A stretch of DNA of 64,000 bases from CAVWSM01 sp963757805 (GTDB lineage: Bacteria > Actinomycetota > Actinomycetes > Jiangellales > Jiangellaceae). The stretch is taken from contig CAVWSM010000006.1 in NCBI GenBank assembly GCA_963757805.1, forward strand, positions 682,001-746,000, in the 5' to 3' direction. The translations under genes and the position numbers were made by a program. Below the pieces are notes generated by a model. The model made no database searches. It worked only from the letters and a program-made list of their open reading frames with translations, and was not told the origin of the DNA. Shown one piece after another: positions 46,038 through 54,689 of the stretch (positions are counted from its first letter, which is position 1; each line of letters opens with the position of its first letter).

Positions 46038-46592
46038 GTGCGGATGGATGCGGCCACACTTGGCGGAAGCGGCGAAGGGTGGTCTGGCGTGCGCGAGACG
46101 TGGGACGCCGACGAGGCGGTCACGAAGCTCTACACCGCGCAATACCGGCCGCTGGTGCGGCTGGCCACCCTGCTGCTCCACGACGTGGGCCAGGCCGAGG
46201 AGGTCGTGCAGGACGCGTTCGTTGCGATGCACGGCCGGTGGTGGCGACTGCGCGACCCGGACAAGGCACTCGCCTACCTGCGCACGAGTGTTGTCAACCG
46301 GTCACGGTCGGCGCTGCGCCACCGTGCGGTCGTCGAGAAGCATCCGGAGCCCCCACCAGGGGCGGCGGCGAGCGCGGAGTCGTACGTGATGGGGGCGGCG
46401 GAGCAGGACCGCGTCATGGCCGCTCTGCGTACTCTCCCCGACCGGCAGCGCGAGGCGATGGTGCTGCGTTACTACCTGGACCTGTCCGAAGCGGAGATAG
46501 CGGCCGCCATGGGGATCAGCCGCGGTGCCGTGAAGAGCCACACGTCGCGGGCGGCGGCAACACTGCGAGAGACCTTGGGAGGTGCGCGATGA
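46038..46592 (+). CDS. ECF sigma factor, SigE-like actinobacterial group
   Basis: Directs RNA polymerase to a special promoter set. Region 2 is LYTAQYRPLVRLATLLLHDV with VVQDAFVAMHGRWWRLRD; region 4 is ALRTLPDRQREAMVLRYYLD, LSEAEIAAAMGISRGAVKSH. The spacing and the RWWRLRDPDKALAYLRTSVV block are typical of the SigE-family ECF group (SigM/SigE50-like) common in actinobacteria. GTG 46038 gives 184 residues; GTG 46089 (GVRETWD) is an alternative with a GAAGGG site. The next gene, an anchored lipoprotein-like factor, overlaps it by 4 bases and may act as its anti-sigma or output partner. Confidence 0.9.
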   Translation: MRMDAATLGGSGEGWSGVRETWDADEAVTKLYTAQYRPLVRLATLLLHDVGQAEEVVQDAFVAMHGRWWRLRDPDKALAYLRTSVVNRSRSALRHRAVVEKHPEPPPGAAASAESYVMGAAEQDRVMAALRTLPDRQREAMVLRYYLDLSEAEIAAAMGISRGAVKSHTSRAAATLRETLGGAR

Positions 46593-47641
46593 ACGGCCAC
46601 GAGCGCTGGGAGGACGCACTGCGCCAGGGCCTGGAGCGGGAGGCGGCGCGGGTCGAGATAACCGGTGACGGGTTGCAGAACATCCGCATGCGTACGGCTG
46701 GTGCGGCACGTCGGCGGATCCGCCTTGCCTTGGCGGGTGCGGCCGGGCTTGCGGCGGCTGCGGTCGGCGTCGCGGTCGCGCTTGGCCCTGACGACACACC
46801 TGACATCGTGTCCCCAGCTGGCACCGGCACGTCCTCGCCCGCCTCGCCAAGCAATGAGCCGACGACACCGCCGGCGACGCCGACTGAAGAGCCGACCGAG
46901 CAGCCGCCCGCCCCCCAACCCGGTGAACGCAGGGCGGTCGCGGTCTATTACGCGATCTCGACAGAGGCCGGGCTCAAGCTCGCCCGGGAGTTTCACTCGA
47001 CGACGTCGGGTTTCAACAATGCCCAGGCAGCGCTCGAGCTCATGATCGCCGGCCCCAGCGATCCCGACTACCAGACCCTCTGGGGCGATGACGTCACGGT
47101 CCACTCGGTCGCGTCCGACGGCGATGTGATCACGGCGAACGTGTCCGGCGAGTCATTGGCGGAGCCGCGTGCGGCGGACGAGGCGTCGATTGGCGTGGAG
47201 CAACTGGTGTTTACGGTGCAGGCGGGGTTCGGTGAGCGGCTGCCGGTGCAGATCCTCGTCGACGGCGAGCACGTTGCCGAGCTGTGGGGCTCGGCCGCGA
47301 TCGCCGAGCCGCTGGCCAACGCCGACCCGATGTCCGTTCGGATGCTGGTGCAGATCAACTCGCCCGGCGAGGGTGAGGCTGTCCCGTCGCCCGTTCGGGT
47401 GTCGGGTGAGGCCGCGGCGTTCGAGGCAACAGTGCCCTGGCGAGTCCTCCGGGCCGACACTGGTGAGGTAGTCGAGCAGAATTTCGCCAACGCGGCCGAG
47501 GGCCAGCGGCTGTCGCCGTTCGCCTTCGAGGTCACGCTCCCGCCGGGTGACTACATCATCGAGGTGACCGAGGACGACCCGTCCGGTGGCGAGGGTCGCG
47601 CGCCGTACGTCGATACAAAGCGCATCACCGTCACGGGCTAG
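46589..47641 (+). CDS. Membrane-anchored GerMN / Gmad2 domain protein
   Basis: A 350-residue protein: a cytoplasmic stretch of about 48 residues (ERWEDALRQGLEREAARVEI), one transmembrane helix (LALAGAAGLAAAAVGVAVAL), a Pro/Thr/Glu-rich linker (about 78-115), a GerMN domain (AVAVYYAISTEAGLKLAREF ... QAALELMIAGPSD) and a C-terminal Gmad2 immunoglobulin-like domain (VQINSPGEGEAVPSPVRVSG ... PPGDYIIEVTEDDPSGGEG). GerMN-Gmad2 proteins are surface or spore-wall associated. The N-terminal segment, co-translated with an ECF sigma factor, could be an anti-sigma region, though no zinc-ASD motif is seen. Confidence 0.85.
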   Translation: MNGHERWEDALRQGLEREAARVEITGDGLQNIRMRTAGAARRRIRLALAGAAGLAAAAVGVAVALGPDDTPDIVSPAGTGTSSPASPSNEPTTPPATPTEEPTEQPPAPQPGERRAVAVYYAISTEAGLKLAREFHSTTSGFNNAQAALELMIAGPSDPDYQTLWGDDVTVHSVASDGDVITANVSGESLAEPRAADEASIGVEQLVFTVQAGFGERLPVQILVDGEHVAELWGSAAIAEPLANADPMSVRMLVQINSPGEGEAVPSPVRVSGEAAAFEATVPWRVLRADTGEVVEQNFANAAEGQRLSPFAFEVTLPPGDYIIEVTEDDPSGGEGRAPYVDTKRITVTG

Positions 47642-47658
47642 CTCGACCAGCGGGCGGG

Positions 47659-47806
47659 TTGTCAGGTTGTCAGGGCGGCTCACAAGCACGGATGCACCCG
47701 GCGACCCTGACAAGTCTCGCCTTGAGAGACTTGTCAGGTTGTCAGGACGGGCCTAGGGCGTTGACCTGGCCTGATGGCTCTGCCTGACAACCTGACAACC
47801 TGACAA
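47659..47806. repeat. Eight-copy TTGTCAGG / CCTGACAA array
   Basis: The gap between two convergent genes holds eight copies of one octamer: direct at 47659 and 47667 (tandem), inverted at 47706, direct at 47731 and 47739 (tandem), inverted at 47783, 47791 and 47799 (three in tandem). The copies at 47706 and 47731 are the outer parts of a perfect hairpin; the outer tandem groups can pair with each other in several registers. It may act as a bidirectional terminator, a protein-binding array, or a palindromic repeat family. Confidence 0.75.
47706..47738. terminator. 13-bp perfect hairpin inside the octamer array
   Basis: CCTGACAAGTCTC (47706-47718) pairs with GAGACTTGTCAGG (47726-47738) around a 7-base loop. 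It lies 65 bases after the stop of the GerMN gene and 80 bases beyond the stop of the reductase on the other strand, so it can end both transcripts. Confidence 0.65.
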
Positions 47807-47818
47807 CTCGACGCCGGC

Positions 47819-48418
47819 TCAGCCCTTCTTCACGCGGTAGCGGAGGTGCGTGACGTCCTTGCCCTCAAGGACCTCGGGTCCCTCGAGCTCGACAGGCACC
47901 TTCGCCAGCTCGGCGAAGAACGGCGTCCCGCCGCCGAGGATGACCGGCACCAGCTCGACGTAGATCTCATCCAGCAAGCCCGCGTCCAGGCACTGCCGCG
48001 CGATGACGCCGCCGTTGACGCCAACGACCTTGTCGTCCCCGGCGAGCTGCTTTGCCTTGTCGACCCCTACCTCGATCCCCTCGGTCACGAACGTGAAGTT
48101 GGGCCACGCGGTGGCAGCGTCCTCGGGCGGTCGATGCGTGAGCACCACCACCGGCGTGCCCAGTGGATGCAGCCCGCCCCAACCCTTGGTGAAGTCGAAC
48201 AGCTTGCGGCCGACGACGAGCGCGCCGGTCATCGCCTGAAGCTGCCGGAAGTAGTTTGCCGACTTCTCCGTCATCTGCATGGTCAGGTTCGGGTCGGCGG
48301 TGGGTACGGTGACCTCGCCGTTGTTGTACCACTTGAACAGGTGCTCGAAGCCCGACTCGTTGGGGCCGGAGATGTAGCCATCGAGCGACATGCTTGCGCC
48401 GGTGAAAACCTTGGACAT
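47819..48418 (-). CDS. Dihydrofolate-reductase/RibD-C family protein
   Basis: A 199-residue protein of the RibD C-terminal/DHFR-fold family: KVFTGASMSLDGYISGPNES at the N-terminus, GALVVGRKLFDFTKGWGG, VVVLTHRPPED, VVGVNGGVIARQCLDAGLLD (the NADPH-binding GG region) and EIYVELVPVILGGGTPFFAE. These stand-alone proteins are common in actinobacteria and are probably NADPH-dependent reductases of unknown substrate. ATG 48418 has AAGGAGCG upstream. It is upstream of nothing on its strand except the octamer array. Confidence 0.88.
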   Translation of the reverse strand: MSKVFTGASMSLDGYISGPNESGFEHLFKWYNNGEVTVPTADPNLTMQMTEKSANYFRQLQAMTGALVVGRKLFDFTKGWGGLHPLGTPVVVLTHRPPEDAATAWPNFTFVTEGIEVGVDKAKQLAGDDKVVGVNGGVIARQCLDAGLLDEIYVELVPVILGGGTPFFAELAKVPVELEGPEVLEGKDVTHLRYRVKKG

Positions 48419-48483
48419 TGCCGCGCTCCTTGTCTTGGACTGTTCTCGCCCGGGACGTCGGAGCCGGTCGGCTCTTTTCGACG

Positions 48484-49221
48484 TCAGGCCCAGCGACCAG
48501 TTCGGCTCAACAATGCGCCCGCCGCAACCGCACCCGCGGTGGAGGTGCGCAGGACCGACGGTCCGAGTCGTACGGCTCGCGCACCCGCCGACTCAAACGC
48601 TGTCAGCTCTTCCGGCGACACGCCACCCTCCGGCCCTACGACCAGGACGACATCACGCGCGCCCGGCAGCTCGACCGCGGCAAGCGGATCGGCTGCCTCC
48701 TCGTGCAGCACAAGCGCGACTTCGGCATCGGCGAGCCGTGTGAGAACCTGCCTGGTCGACGCGGGCTCAGAAACCACCGGGAACCACGTACGGCGCGACT
48801 GCTTAGCCGCCTCGCGGGCCGTCGTGCGCCACTTGGCTAACGACTTCGTGCCGCGATCGCCGCGCCACTGCACGATCGAGCGGGCGGCCGCCCAGGGCAC
48901 GATCTCGTCGACGCCGACCTCGGTCATCGTCTCGACCGCGAGCTCGCCTCGATCGCCCTTGGCCAAAGCCTGAACGACGACGAAACGCGGGAACGGTGCC
49001 GGCTCCAGGACGCGCGTGACGACCTCGCAGTCGAGCCCTTGCCGGTCGGCGGCCCGGACGATGCAATGCACCTGCAGGCCGGCGCCGTCTGTGAGCACGA
49101 CCTCTTCGCCGACGCCAATCCGTCGTACGACGGCAGCGTGACGGCCCTCGTCACCGTCGAGCAGCACACGGGGCGCATCCGCCAGAGCGGCGGTGTCGGC
49201 GACGAAGACCGGTGCGCTCAC
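48484..49221 (-). CDS. rsmE: 16S rRNA (uracil-1498-N3)-methyltransferase
   Basis: Methylates U1498 in the decoding centre of 16S rRNA. The 245-residue protein has an N-terminal PUA-like domain (LLDGDEGRHAAVVRRIGVGE) and a C-terminal SPOUT knot: QALAKGDRGELAVETMTEVG, VDEIVPWAAARSIVQWRGDR, LVVGPEGGVSPEEL and VRLGPSVLRTSTAGAVAAG. The start overlaps the dnaJ stop (ATGA). Confidence 0.95.
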   Translation of the reverse strand: MSAPVFVADTAALADAPRVLLDGDEGRHAAVVRRIGVGEEVVLTDGAGLQVHCIVRAADRQGLDCEVVTRVLEPAPFPRFVVVQALAKGDRGELAVETMTEVGVDEIVPWAAARSIVQWRGDRGTKSLAKWRTTAREAAKQSRRTWFPVVSEPASTRQVLTRLADAEVALVLHEEAADPLAAVELPGARDVVLVVGPEGGVSPEELTAFESAGARAVRLGPSVLRTSTAGAVAAGALLSRTGRWA

Positions 49222-50342
49222 TGCTTGAAGGCGTCACGCAATCGGGAGAACAGGCCCTGCTGCGGCCCGCCGAGCTTGGCCGGAGTCTGCTCCTCGCCGC
49301 GCAGCTCGGCCAGCTCACGCAACAGCTCCTCCTGGCGCTCGTCGAGCTTGGTGGGGACGGCGACCTCGACGTGCACATGCAGGTCACCGCGACCGGCGCC
49401 ACGCAACCGTGGCATGCCGTGCCCGCGAAGGGTGTGCACCTGTCCGTGCTGTGTGCCAGGCCGGATGTCGACGTCCTCGCTCCCGTCGAACGTCTCCAGC
49501 TGCACGCTCGTGCCCAATGCGGCAGACGTCATCGGCAGCGTCAGTGTGGCGTGCAGGTCGTCTCCGTGCCGCGTGAAGATCGGGTGCGGCCGGACGATCA
49601 GGTCGATGTAGACGTCTCCGGACGGCCCGCCACCGGGACCGACCTCCCCCATCCCGGCCAGCTGCAGCCGGGTGCCGGTGTCGACGCCTGCGGGCACCTT
49701 GATGGTGAGGGTGCGTCGGGCGCGGACACGGCCATCGCCGGAGCACTCCGGGCAGGGCCGCGGGTTGATCGTGCCGAAGCCGTGGCACTGCGGGCAGGGC
49801 CGGCTTGTCACGACCTGGCCGAGGAACGAGCGCTGGACGTTCTGCACCTCGCCGCGGCCGCTGCACGTGGGGCAGGTCACGAGCGAGGCTCCGACCGCAG
49901 TGCCGGACCCGTCGCAGACCTCGCAGACCACGGCCGTATCGACCTGGACCTCGCGCTCGGCGCCGAAGACGGCGTCGGCGAGGTCGATCTCGAGGCGGAC
50001 GAGCCCGTCCTGGCCGCGCCGGGTGCGGCTGCGGGGACCGCGTGGCGCGGTTTGCCCGAAGAACATGTCCATGACGTCGGTGAAGGAGAACCCGGTGCCG
50101 AATCCGCCGCCTGCGCCGTTGCCGGTAGCGAGCGGGTCGTGGCCGAGGTCGTACATCTCGCGCTTCTGTGGGTCAGACAACACCTCGTAGGCCGCCGTGA
50201 CCTGCTTGAACCGCTCGTGAGTCTCCGGGTCGTCGCTGACGTCGGGGTGCAGCTCACGCGCCAGCTTTCGGTAGGCGCGCTTGACCTGATCGGATGTCGC
50301 GTCCCGGTCGACGCCGAGGAGCGAGTAGTAGTCGGTGGGCAC
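49218..50342 (-). CDS. dnaJ: Chaperone protein DnaJ (second type, hrcA-linked)
   Basis: J-domain co-chaperone of DnaK. The 374-residue protein has the J domain with HPD (ELHPDVSDDPETHERFKQVT), a G/F-rich linker (NGAGGGFGTGFSF), four CxxCxGxG zinc repeats (CEVCDGSG, CPTCSGRG, CPQCHGFG, CPECSGDG) and the substrate-binding C-terminal domains (MGEVGPGGGPSGDVYIDLIV). It sits directly behind hrcA, 3 bases away, as in other actinobacteria where this is the dnaJ2 copy; the other dnaJ is with dnaK. Regulated by HrcA through the CIRCE element upstream of hrcA. Confidence 0.96.
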   Translation of the reverse strand: MPTDYYSLLGVDRDATSDQVKRAYRKLARELHPDVSDDPETHERFKQVTAAYEVLSDPQKREMYDLGHDPLATGNGAGGGFGTGFSFTDVMDMFFGQTAPRGPRSRTRRGQDGLVRLEIDLADAVFGAEREVQVDTAVVCEVCDGSGTAVGASLVTCPTCSGRGEVQNVQRSFLGQVVTSRPCPQCHGFGTINPRPCPECSGDGRVRARRTLTIKVPAGVDTGTRLQLAGMGEVGPGGGPSGDVYIDLIVRPHPIFTRHGDDLHATLTLPMTSAALGTSVQLETFDGSEDVDIRPGTQHGQVHTLRGHGMPRLRGAGRGDLHVHVEVAVPTKLDERQEELLRELAELRGEEQTPAKLGGPQQGLFSRLRDAFKQ

Positions 50343-50345
50343 GTC

Positions 50346-51377
50346 TCAGCTTCCGGTGAGTATCTGGCTGACATAGCGAGCCACGGCGCCGACGGCGGCC
50401 ATGGTGCCTGGGTAGTCCATGCGAGTCGGCCCAAGCACACCCAGCGTGCCGAGCGTCTCGTCACCGCGTCCATAGCCGACAGCGACCACGGATGCGCTGG
50501 CGAGCGAGGTGTAAGGGTTCTCATGGCCGATGCGCACGGTAAGCATCGTCGGGCTGGTCGCCTCGCCGAGCAGGCGAAGCAGGACGACCTGCTCCTCCAG
50601 CGCCTCGAGCACCGGACGGAGCGACAGGTCGAAGTCCTGCCCGAACCGGGCCAGGTTGGCGGTGCCGGCCACGGCCAGCCGCTCGTCGTGGCGCTCCACG
50701 AAAGTCTCGAGAATGCTCGCCACGACTGCCGACACGAGCACCCCCTCGCGCTCGGGGAAGGCGACGGTCAACCCCTCGAGGGCCTCGGCGACCTCGCTGG
50801 GCTTACGACCGGACACCGCGGCGTTGACTCGTGCCCGAAGATCCGCGAGCAGCGCCTCGTCGACCTCATAGGCCAGGTCGATCGTGCGCTGGTCGACCCT
50901 GCCGGTGTCGGTGATGACGACGAGCAGCAGCCGGGTCGTCGCGAGCGGCACGACCTCGATGTGCCGGATGCTCGACCGGACGAGCGAGGGGTATTGCACG
51001 ACGGCGACCTGCCGGGTGATCTGCGCGAGCAGCCGGACCGTGCGGTGCACGACGTCGTCGAGATCGACTGCGCCCTCGAGGAACGCCTGGATCGCGCGGC
51101 GCTCGGCCGCGGAAAGCGGCTTGATCTGGGTGAGGCGGTCGACGAAGAGCCGGTAGCCCTTGTCGGTGGGGATGCGGCCGGCACTCGTGTGCGGCTGCGC
51201 GATGTAGCCCTCCTCCTCGAGCACCGCCATGTCGTTGCGGATCGTCGCCGAGGAGACGCCGAGGTTGTGCCGCTCCACGAGCCCCTTGGAGCCGACCGGC
51301 TCCCGGGTCGCCACGTAGTCCTGGACGATGGCGCGCAAGACCTGCAGCTTGCGATCGTCCAGCCGCTCTTCGGTCAT
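50346..51377 (-). CDS. hrcA: Heat-inducible transcription repressor HrcA
   Basis: Represses chaperone genes by binding CIRCE. The 343-residue protein has the winged helix DDRKLQVLRAIVQDYVATRE ... SSATIRNDMAVLEEEGYIAQ with HTSAGRIPTDKGYRLFVDRL, then the GAF-like dimer domain ending VGAVARYVSQILTGS. ATG 51377 with GGAGG upstream is chosen; the CIRCE element begins 23 bases before it, which rules out the longer in-frame start. GroEL would normally keep HrcA active. Confidence 0.96.
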   Translation of the reverse strand: MTEERLDDRKLQVLRAIVQDYVATREPVGSKGLVERHNLGVSSATIRNDMAVLEEEGYIAQPHTSAGRIPTDKGYRLFVDRLTQIKPLSAAERRAIQAFLEGAVDLDDVVHRTVRLLAQITRQVAVVQYPSLVRSSIRHIEVVPLATTRLLLVVITDTGRVDQRTIDLAYEVDEALLADLRARVNAAVSGRKPSEVAEALEGLTVAFPEREGVLVSAVVASILETFVERHDERLAVAGTANLARFGQDFDLSLRPVLEALEEQVVLLRLLGEATSPTMLTVRIGHENPYTSLASASVVAVGYGRGDETLGTLGVLGPTRMDYPGTMAAVGAVARYVSQILTGS

Positions 51378-51399
51378 CGCGCACCTCCCTCCGGGGCCT

Positions 51400-51426
51400 T
51401 TGGCACTCCGCTGTCCAGAGTGCCAA
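51400..51426 (-). promoter_or_regulatory. CIRCE element (HrcA operator)
   Basis: TTGGCACTC and GAGTGCCAA are perfect 9-base arms separated by exactly 9 bases, the classical CIRCE form with G instead of A at arm position 3. It is 23 bases upstream of hrcA and controls hrcA-dnaJ-rsmE by autoregulation. The neighbouring plus-strand gene at 51543 is 116 bases away and may or may not share it. Confidence 0.93.
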
Positions 51427-51542
51427 TGATACGCAGTTGGGCGCCCTTTCCCACGGAGTGCAGCGGTGGGGCCGGACACGCCGGGCGTGTCTGTGCACAC
51501 GGTCGCACTCGATCATGGAAAGCCGCCACTAGGGTCGGGCGC

Positions 51543-52382
51543 GTGCCCGGATGGAACGACCGATATGGCCAAGATGTGCTGGCAACCGACTGGCAGGCCC
51601 CGCCGCGCGGCCGCTCCGTCGAGCAGCCGCTCGAGCCCGACCTTGTCGTCGAGGAGGTGCAGACCGGGTTCTGCGGCGCCGTCGTTGCCTGGGACAAGGA
51701 GACCGTGACGCTTGAGGATCGGCGTCGCAAGCGCAGGGTCTTCCCGCTCGGCCCCGGGTTCCTGCTCGAGGGCACCCCGGTGATCCTTGTGCGCCCGCGC
51801 CCCCAGGCGCCGCGCCGGCCGGCTCGTACTGCCTCCGGGTCCGTCGCGGTCACCGGACTCCGGGCGCGGGTTGCCCGGGAGAGTCGCATCTACGTCGAGG
51901 GCAAGCACGACGCCGAGCTCGTGGAGAAGGTCTGGGGACACGACCTGCGCGTCGAGGGCGTCGTTGTGGAGCATCTCGGCGGAGTCGACGACCTGCCATC
52001 AGTCGTGCGCGATTTTCGCCCCCGCCCCGGACGTCGCCTCGGCGTGCTCGTCGACCACCTCGTACCTGGGTCCAAGGAGAGCCGCATCTCCGCCGAGGTG
52101 CTGTCCGGACCGTACGGCGCCGACGTGTGCGTCGTCGGCCACCCGTACGTCGACATCTGGCAGGCCGTCAAGCCCGCGCTGCTCCGACTGGAAGCCTGGC
52201 CGACCGTGCCGCCGGGCCAGCCCTGGAAGGAGGGCGTGATTGCCAGGTTGGGCTGGGCATGCGAGCCGTACGAGGCCTGGGCCCGCATCCTGGGGGCCGT
52301 ACGCAGCTATGCCGACCTCGAGCCGGACCTGTCCGGCCGCGTCGAGCAGCTGATCGACTTCGTCACCAGCGGGGCGGCGTGA
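51543..52382 (+). CDS. DUF3097 family protein
   Basis: A 279-residue actinobacterial protein of the DUF3097 family. Its N-terminus PGWNDRYGQDVLATDWQAPP and the middle block RESRIYVEGKHDAELVEKVW are characteristic; the latter, with VVEHLGGVDDLPSVVRDFRP and GRRLGVLVDHLVPGSKE, looks like a TOPRIM-type fold (E in YVEGKHDAEL, D in LVDHL). It could therefore act on nucleic acids, but this is an inference from the motif. GTG 51543 is the first start past the promoter. It is divergent from hrcA and its last 20 bases overlap the end of the glycosidase gene. Confidence 0.88.
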   Translation: MPGWNDRYGQDVLATDWQAPPRGRSVEQPLEPDLVVEEVQTGFCGAVVAWDKETVTLEDRRRKRRVFPLGPGFLLEGTPVILVRPRPQAPRRPARTASGSVAVTGLRARVARESRIYVEGKHDAELVEKVWGHDLRVEGVVVEHLGGVDDLPSVVRDFRPRPGRRLGVLVDHLVPGSKESRISAEVLSGPYGADVCVVGHPYVDIWQAVKPALLRLEAWPTVPPGQPWKEGVIARLGWACEPYEAWARILGAVRSYADLEPDLSGRVEQLIDFVTSGAA

Positions 52383-53850
52383 CGGCGGCGTTGCCCACCA
52401 GCAGCTCGGTGGCGGCAAGCGCGTTGGATCGGCCGGCACCGTAGGTGGCGAGATAGGCCGCGGCGGCCTTGGGGCGCCACACGGGCAGTCCCATCTCGAC
52501 GACCACGACGTCCGGCCGCGCGGCAGCCAGCCGCTCGACGATGGCTGCCTGCCAGGGGTGACGGTGCGCATCCCGTACGACCACGACGAGAGACCGGTCG
52601 GTGGCCTGGGCCAGCAGCGCCTCGACCGAGACCTGGATCTCGGTGACCCGGCGCACATCGGTGCCGGGGACAAGGTCGGCAATCAAGCCAGCCACCCCCC
52701 ACGGCACCGGGCCGGCCGCGATGCCGGGTGGGGCCTGTAGCTCGACGACCAGCGGGCGGACCAGCCGCTCCGGCATGCCGTCGACGAGTGTCACAGCGCG
52801 GCGGGCCGCAGAGAGCCCGACGGCCGCGTCGGTCTCGTCGGCGGTGCCGGCGCCGGACACCCGCGCAAGCGTGGCCACTCGGGCGGCGGCATCGACCAGC
52901 CGCTCCTCCGCGAGGCGACCGTCTCGGACCGCGGCGACGATAGCTTCGACCATCGGCTCGACGGCCTCGGGTCCGCGGAGGTAGCCGCCGGTGCAAAGCA
53001 GGTCAGCTCCAGCGGCAAGAGCGAGCACGGCGCCCTCGGCCATGCCCACCGTTTCCCGGATGACCGCCATCTCCATCGAGTCGGTGACGATCGCACCCCG
53101 GAAGCCCAGCTCCGTGCGCAGCAGTCCGTGCAACGCGGCGCGGCTCAGCGTGGCCGGCTCGTCGCCGGTGAGCTCGGGCACGCGGACATGAGCTGTCATC
53201 ACGGCCGGCACGCCGGCCGCAATGGCTGCGCGGAAGGGGGCCAGCTCGCGTGCGTGCAGCATCTCGAGCGGCGCGTCGACGGTCGGCAGTGAAAGGTGTG
53301 AGTCGACGTTCGTCGCCCCATGCCCAGGGAAGTGCTTGACGCAGGCCGCGATGCCGGCGTCGCGCAGGCCGTGCACGGCCGCGGCAGTGTGACGGGCCAC
53401 GAGCTCCGCCGCGTCCCCGAAGCTGCGGGTGCCGATGACGGGGTTGTCGTGGGCTGAGTTGACGTCGCCGCTGGGCGCCATGTCGAGAGTGAAGCCGAGC
53501 GAACGCAGGTCCGTACCCATCGCCCGGTAGACACGCCGGGTGAGGTCGGGATCGTCGATGGCACCAAGCGCGGCGTTGCCCGGATATGGGCTGCCGGCCG
53601 AGTGCGCAAGGCGGGTGACGTCACCGCCCTCTTCGTCGACACTGACGATGAGGTCGGGGCGGACCGCGCGCAGCTCAGCGGTGAGAGCCTGAACCTGCTC
53701 GTCGCTCTCGATGTTGCTGCCGAACAGGATCACGCCGCCGTACCCGCCCTGGGCCACTGCGTGACGCAGCCAGGGCGACGCACTCGTCCCGTCGAACGCG
53801 ACCAGGACGGTCGCGGCCGCGAGTCGGTGCAGCTCGGAGGGCTGGCTCAT
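52363..53850 (-). CDS. Glycoside hydrolase family 3, beta-N-acetylglucosaminidase (NagZ-like)
   Basis: A 495-residue protein. The GH3 barrel has VSVDEEGGDVTRLAHSAGS, the catalytic loop KHFPGHGATNVDSHLSLP (172-189, with the His/Asp dyad typical of NagZ) and the nucleophile Asp257 in VTDSMEM. The last 150 residues form a second alpha/beta domain (VELQAPPGIAAGPVPWGVAG) found in actinobacterial members. No signal peptide is seen, so it acts inside the cell on imported aminosugar oligomers or muropeptides. It follows the permease genes with an ATGA overlap; together they import and split a GlcNAc-type sugar. Confidence 0.9.
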   Translation of the reverse strand: MSQPSELHRLAAATVLVAFDGTSASPWLRHAVAQGGYGGVILFGSNIESDEQVQALTAELRAVRPDLIVSVDEEGGDVTRLAHSAGSPYPGNAALGAIDDPDLTRRVYRAMGTDLRSLGFTLDMAPSGDVNSAHDNPVIGTRSFGDAAELVARHTAAAVHGLRDAGIAACVKHFPGHGATNVDSHLSLPTVDAPLEMLHARELAPFRAAIAAGVPAVMTAHVRVPELTGDEPATLSRAALHGLLRTELGFRGAIVTDSMEMAVIRETVGMAEGAVLALAAGADLLCTGGYLRGPEAVEPMVEAIVAAVRDGRLAEERLVDAAARVATLARVSGAGTADETDAAVGLSAARRAVTLVDGMPERLVRPLVVELQAPPGIAAGPVPWGVAGLIADLVPGTDVRRVTEIQVSVEALLAQATDRSLVVVVRDAHRHPWQAAIVERLAAARPDVVVVEMGLPVWRPKAAAAYLATYGAGRSNALAATELLVGNAAVTPPRW

Positions 53851-54689
53851 CCCTTGACCGCACCTGCGACAAGGCCAGATGCGATCCTGCGGTTGAGCAC
53901 GAGGAACAGTGCGACAACCGGCAGCGCGACCAACGTCGAGGCGGCCATGAGGCCGGCCCAGTCGGTGCCGCGCAGGGTGATGAAGTTGAGCAACCACGCG
54001 GAGACCGTGCGCTTGTCCTCGCTCGACAGGATCACGTTGGCGATCAGGAACTCGTTCCATGCCTGGATGAACGAGTAGAGGGCCGTCGCGACGAGTCCGG
54101 GAGCCACCAGCGGCAGGACCACGCGGTAGAAGGCCTGCATCCGAGTGCAACCGTCCATCTGCGCGGCTTCCTCGAGCTCAAGCGGGATGCCGGCGACGAA
54201 GCCGCGTAGCAACCAGATCGTGAACGGCAGTGTGAGCGCCAGATAGACGACGATCAGACCAGGCAGCTTGTCCAGCATGCCCGCGTCCTCGAGCAGCAGG
54301 TAGAGCGGGATCACGAGCGCGTTGAGCGGGATCATCTGCACGAAGAAGATCGTGAGCCCGAACGCGCGCCGGCCATAGAAGCGGAACCGCGCGATGGCCA
54401 GCGCTGCCAGGAACCCGATGACGAGCGAGAGAATGACAGCCCCGAACCCGACGATCAGGCTGTTGCGCACCGAGCTCCAGAAGAACGGGCGGTCTAGAGC
54501 GCGGGCGAAGCCGTCGAAGGTGATGTCACTCGGGAAGAAGTGCGGAGTCGAGGTAATGATCTCGCTGGCCGGCTTGAACGCGGTGTTGATCATCCAGTAG
54601 ACGGGGAACGCCATGACGACGAACACGACGATGCCGGCGATGTTGGCGCCGAGGTTGCCCTTCTTCCGAGAGCGAGTCGCGGTCTGCAT
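53847..54689 (-). CDS. Sugar ABC transporter permease, MalG type
   Basis: A 280-residue inner-membrane subunit with six predicted helices (first: IAGIVVFVVMAFPVYWMINT) and the cytoplasmic EAA loop EEAAQMDGCTRMQAFYRVVL P, contacting the ATPase. The N-terminal TAFKPASEIITSTPHFFPSD is the usual CUT1 MalG segment. The ATPase is not in the operon, as expected for actinobacterial CUT1 importers that share an MsiK-type ATPase. It overlaps the preceding permease by one base and nagZ by four. Confidence 0.94.
   Translation of the reverse strand: MQTATRSRKKGNLGANIAGIVVFVVMAFPVYWMINTAFKPASEIITSTPHFFPSDITFDGFARALDRPFFWSSVRNSLIVGFGAVILSLVIGFLAALAIARFRFYGRRAFGLTIFFVQMIPLNALVIPLYLLLEDAGMLDKLPGLIVVYLALTLPFTIWLLRGFVAGIPLELEEAAQMDGCTRMQAFYRVVLPLVAPGLVATALYSFIQAWNEFLIANVILSSEDKRTVSAWLLNFITLRGTDWAGLMAASTLVALPVVALFLVLNRRIASGLVAGAVKG

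Noticed and set aside
49212..52382. A 1056-codon open frame on the plus strand
   Set aside because: Only its last 280 codons (from 51543) are a real gene. The rest runs antisense through dnaJ and hrcA, whose motifs and CIRCE element are unmistakable.
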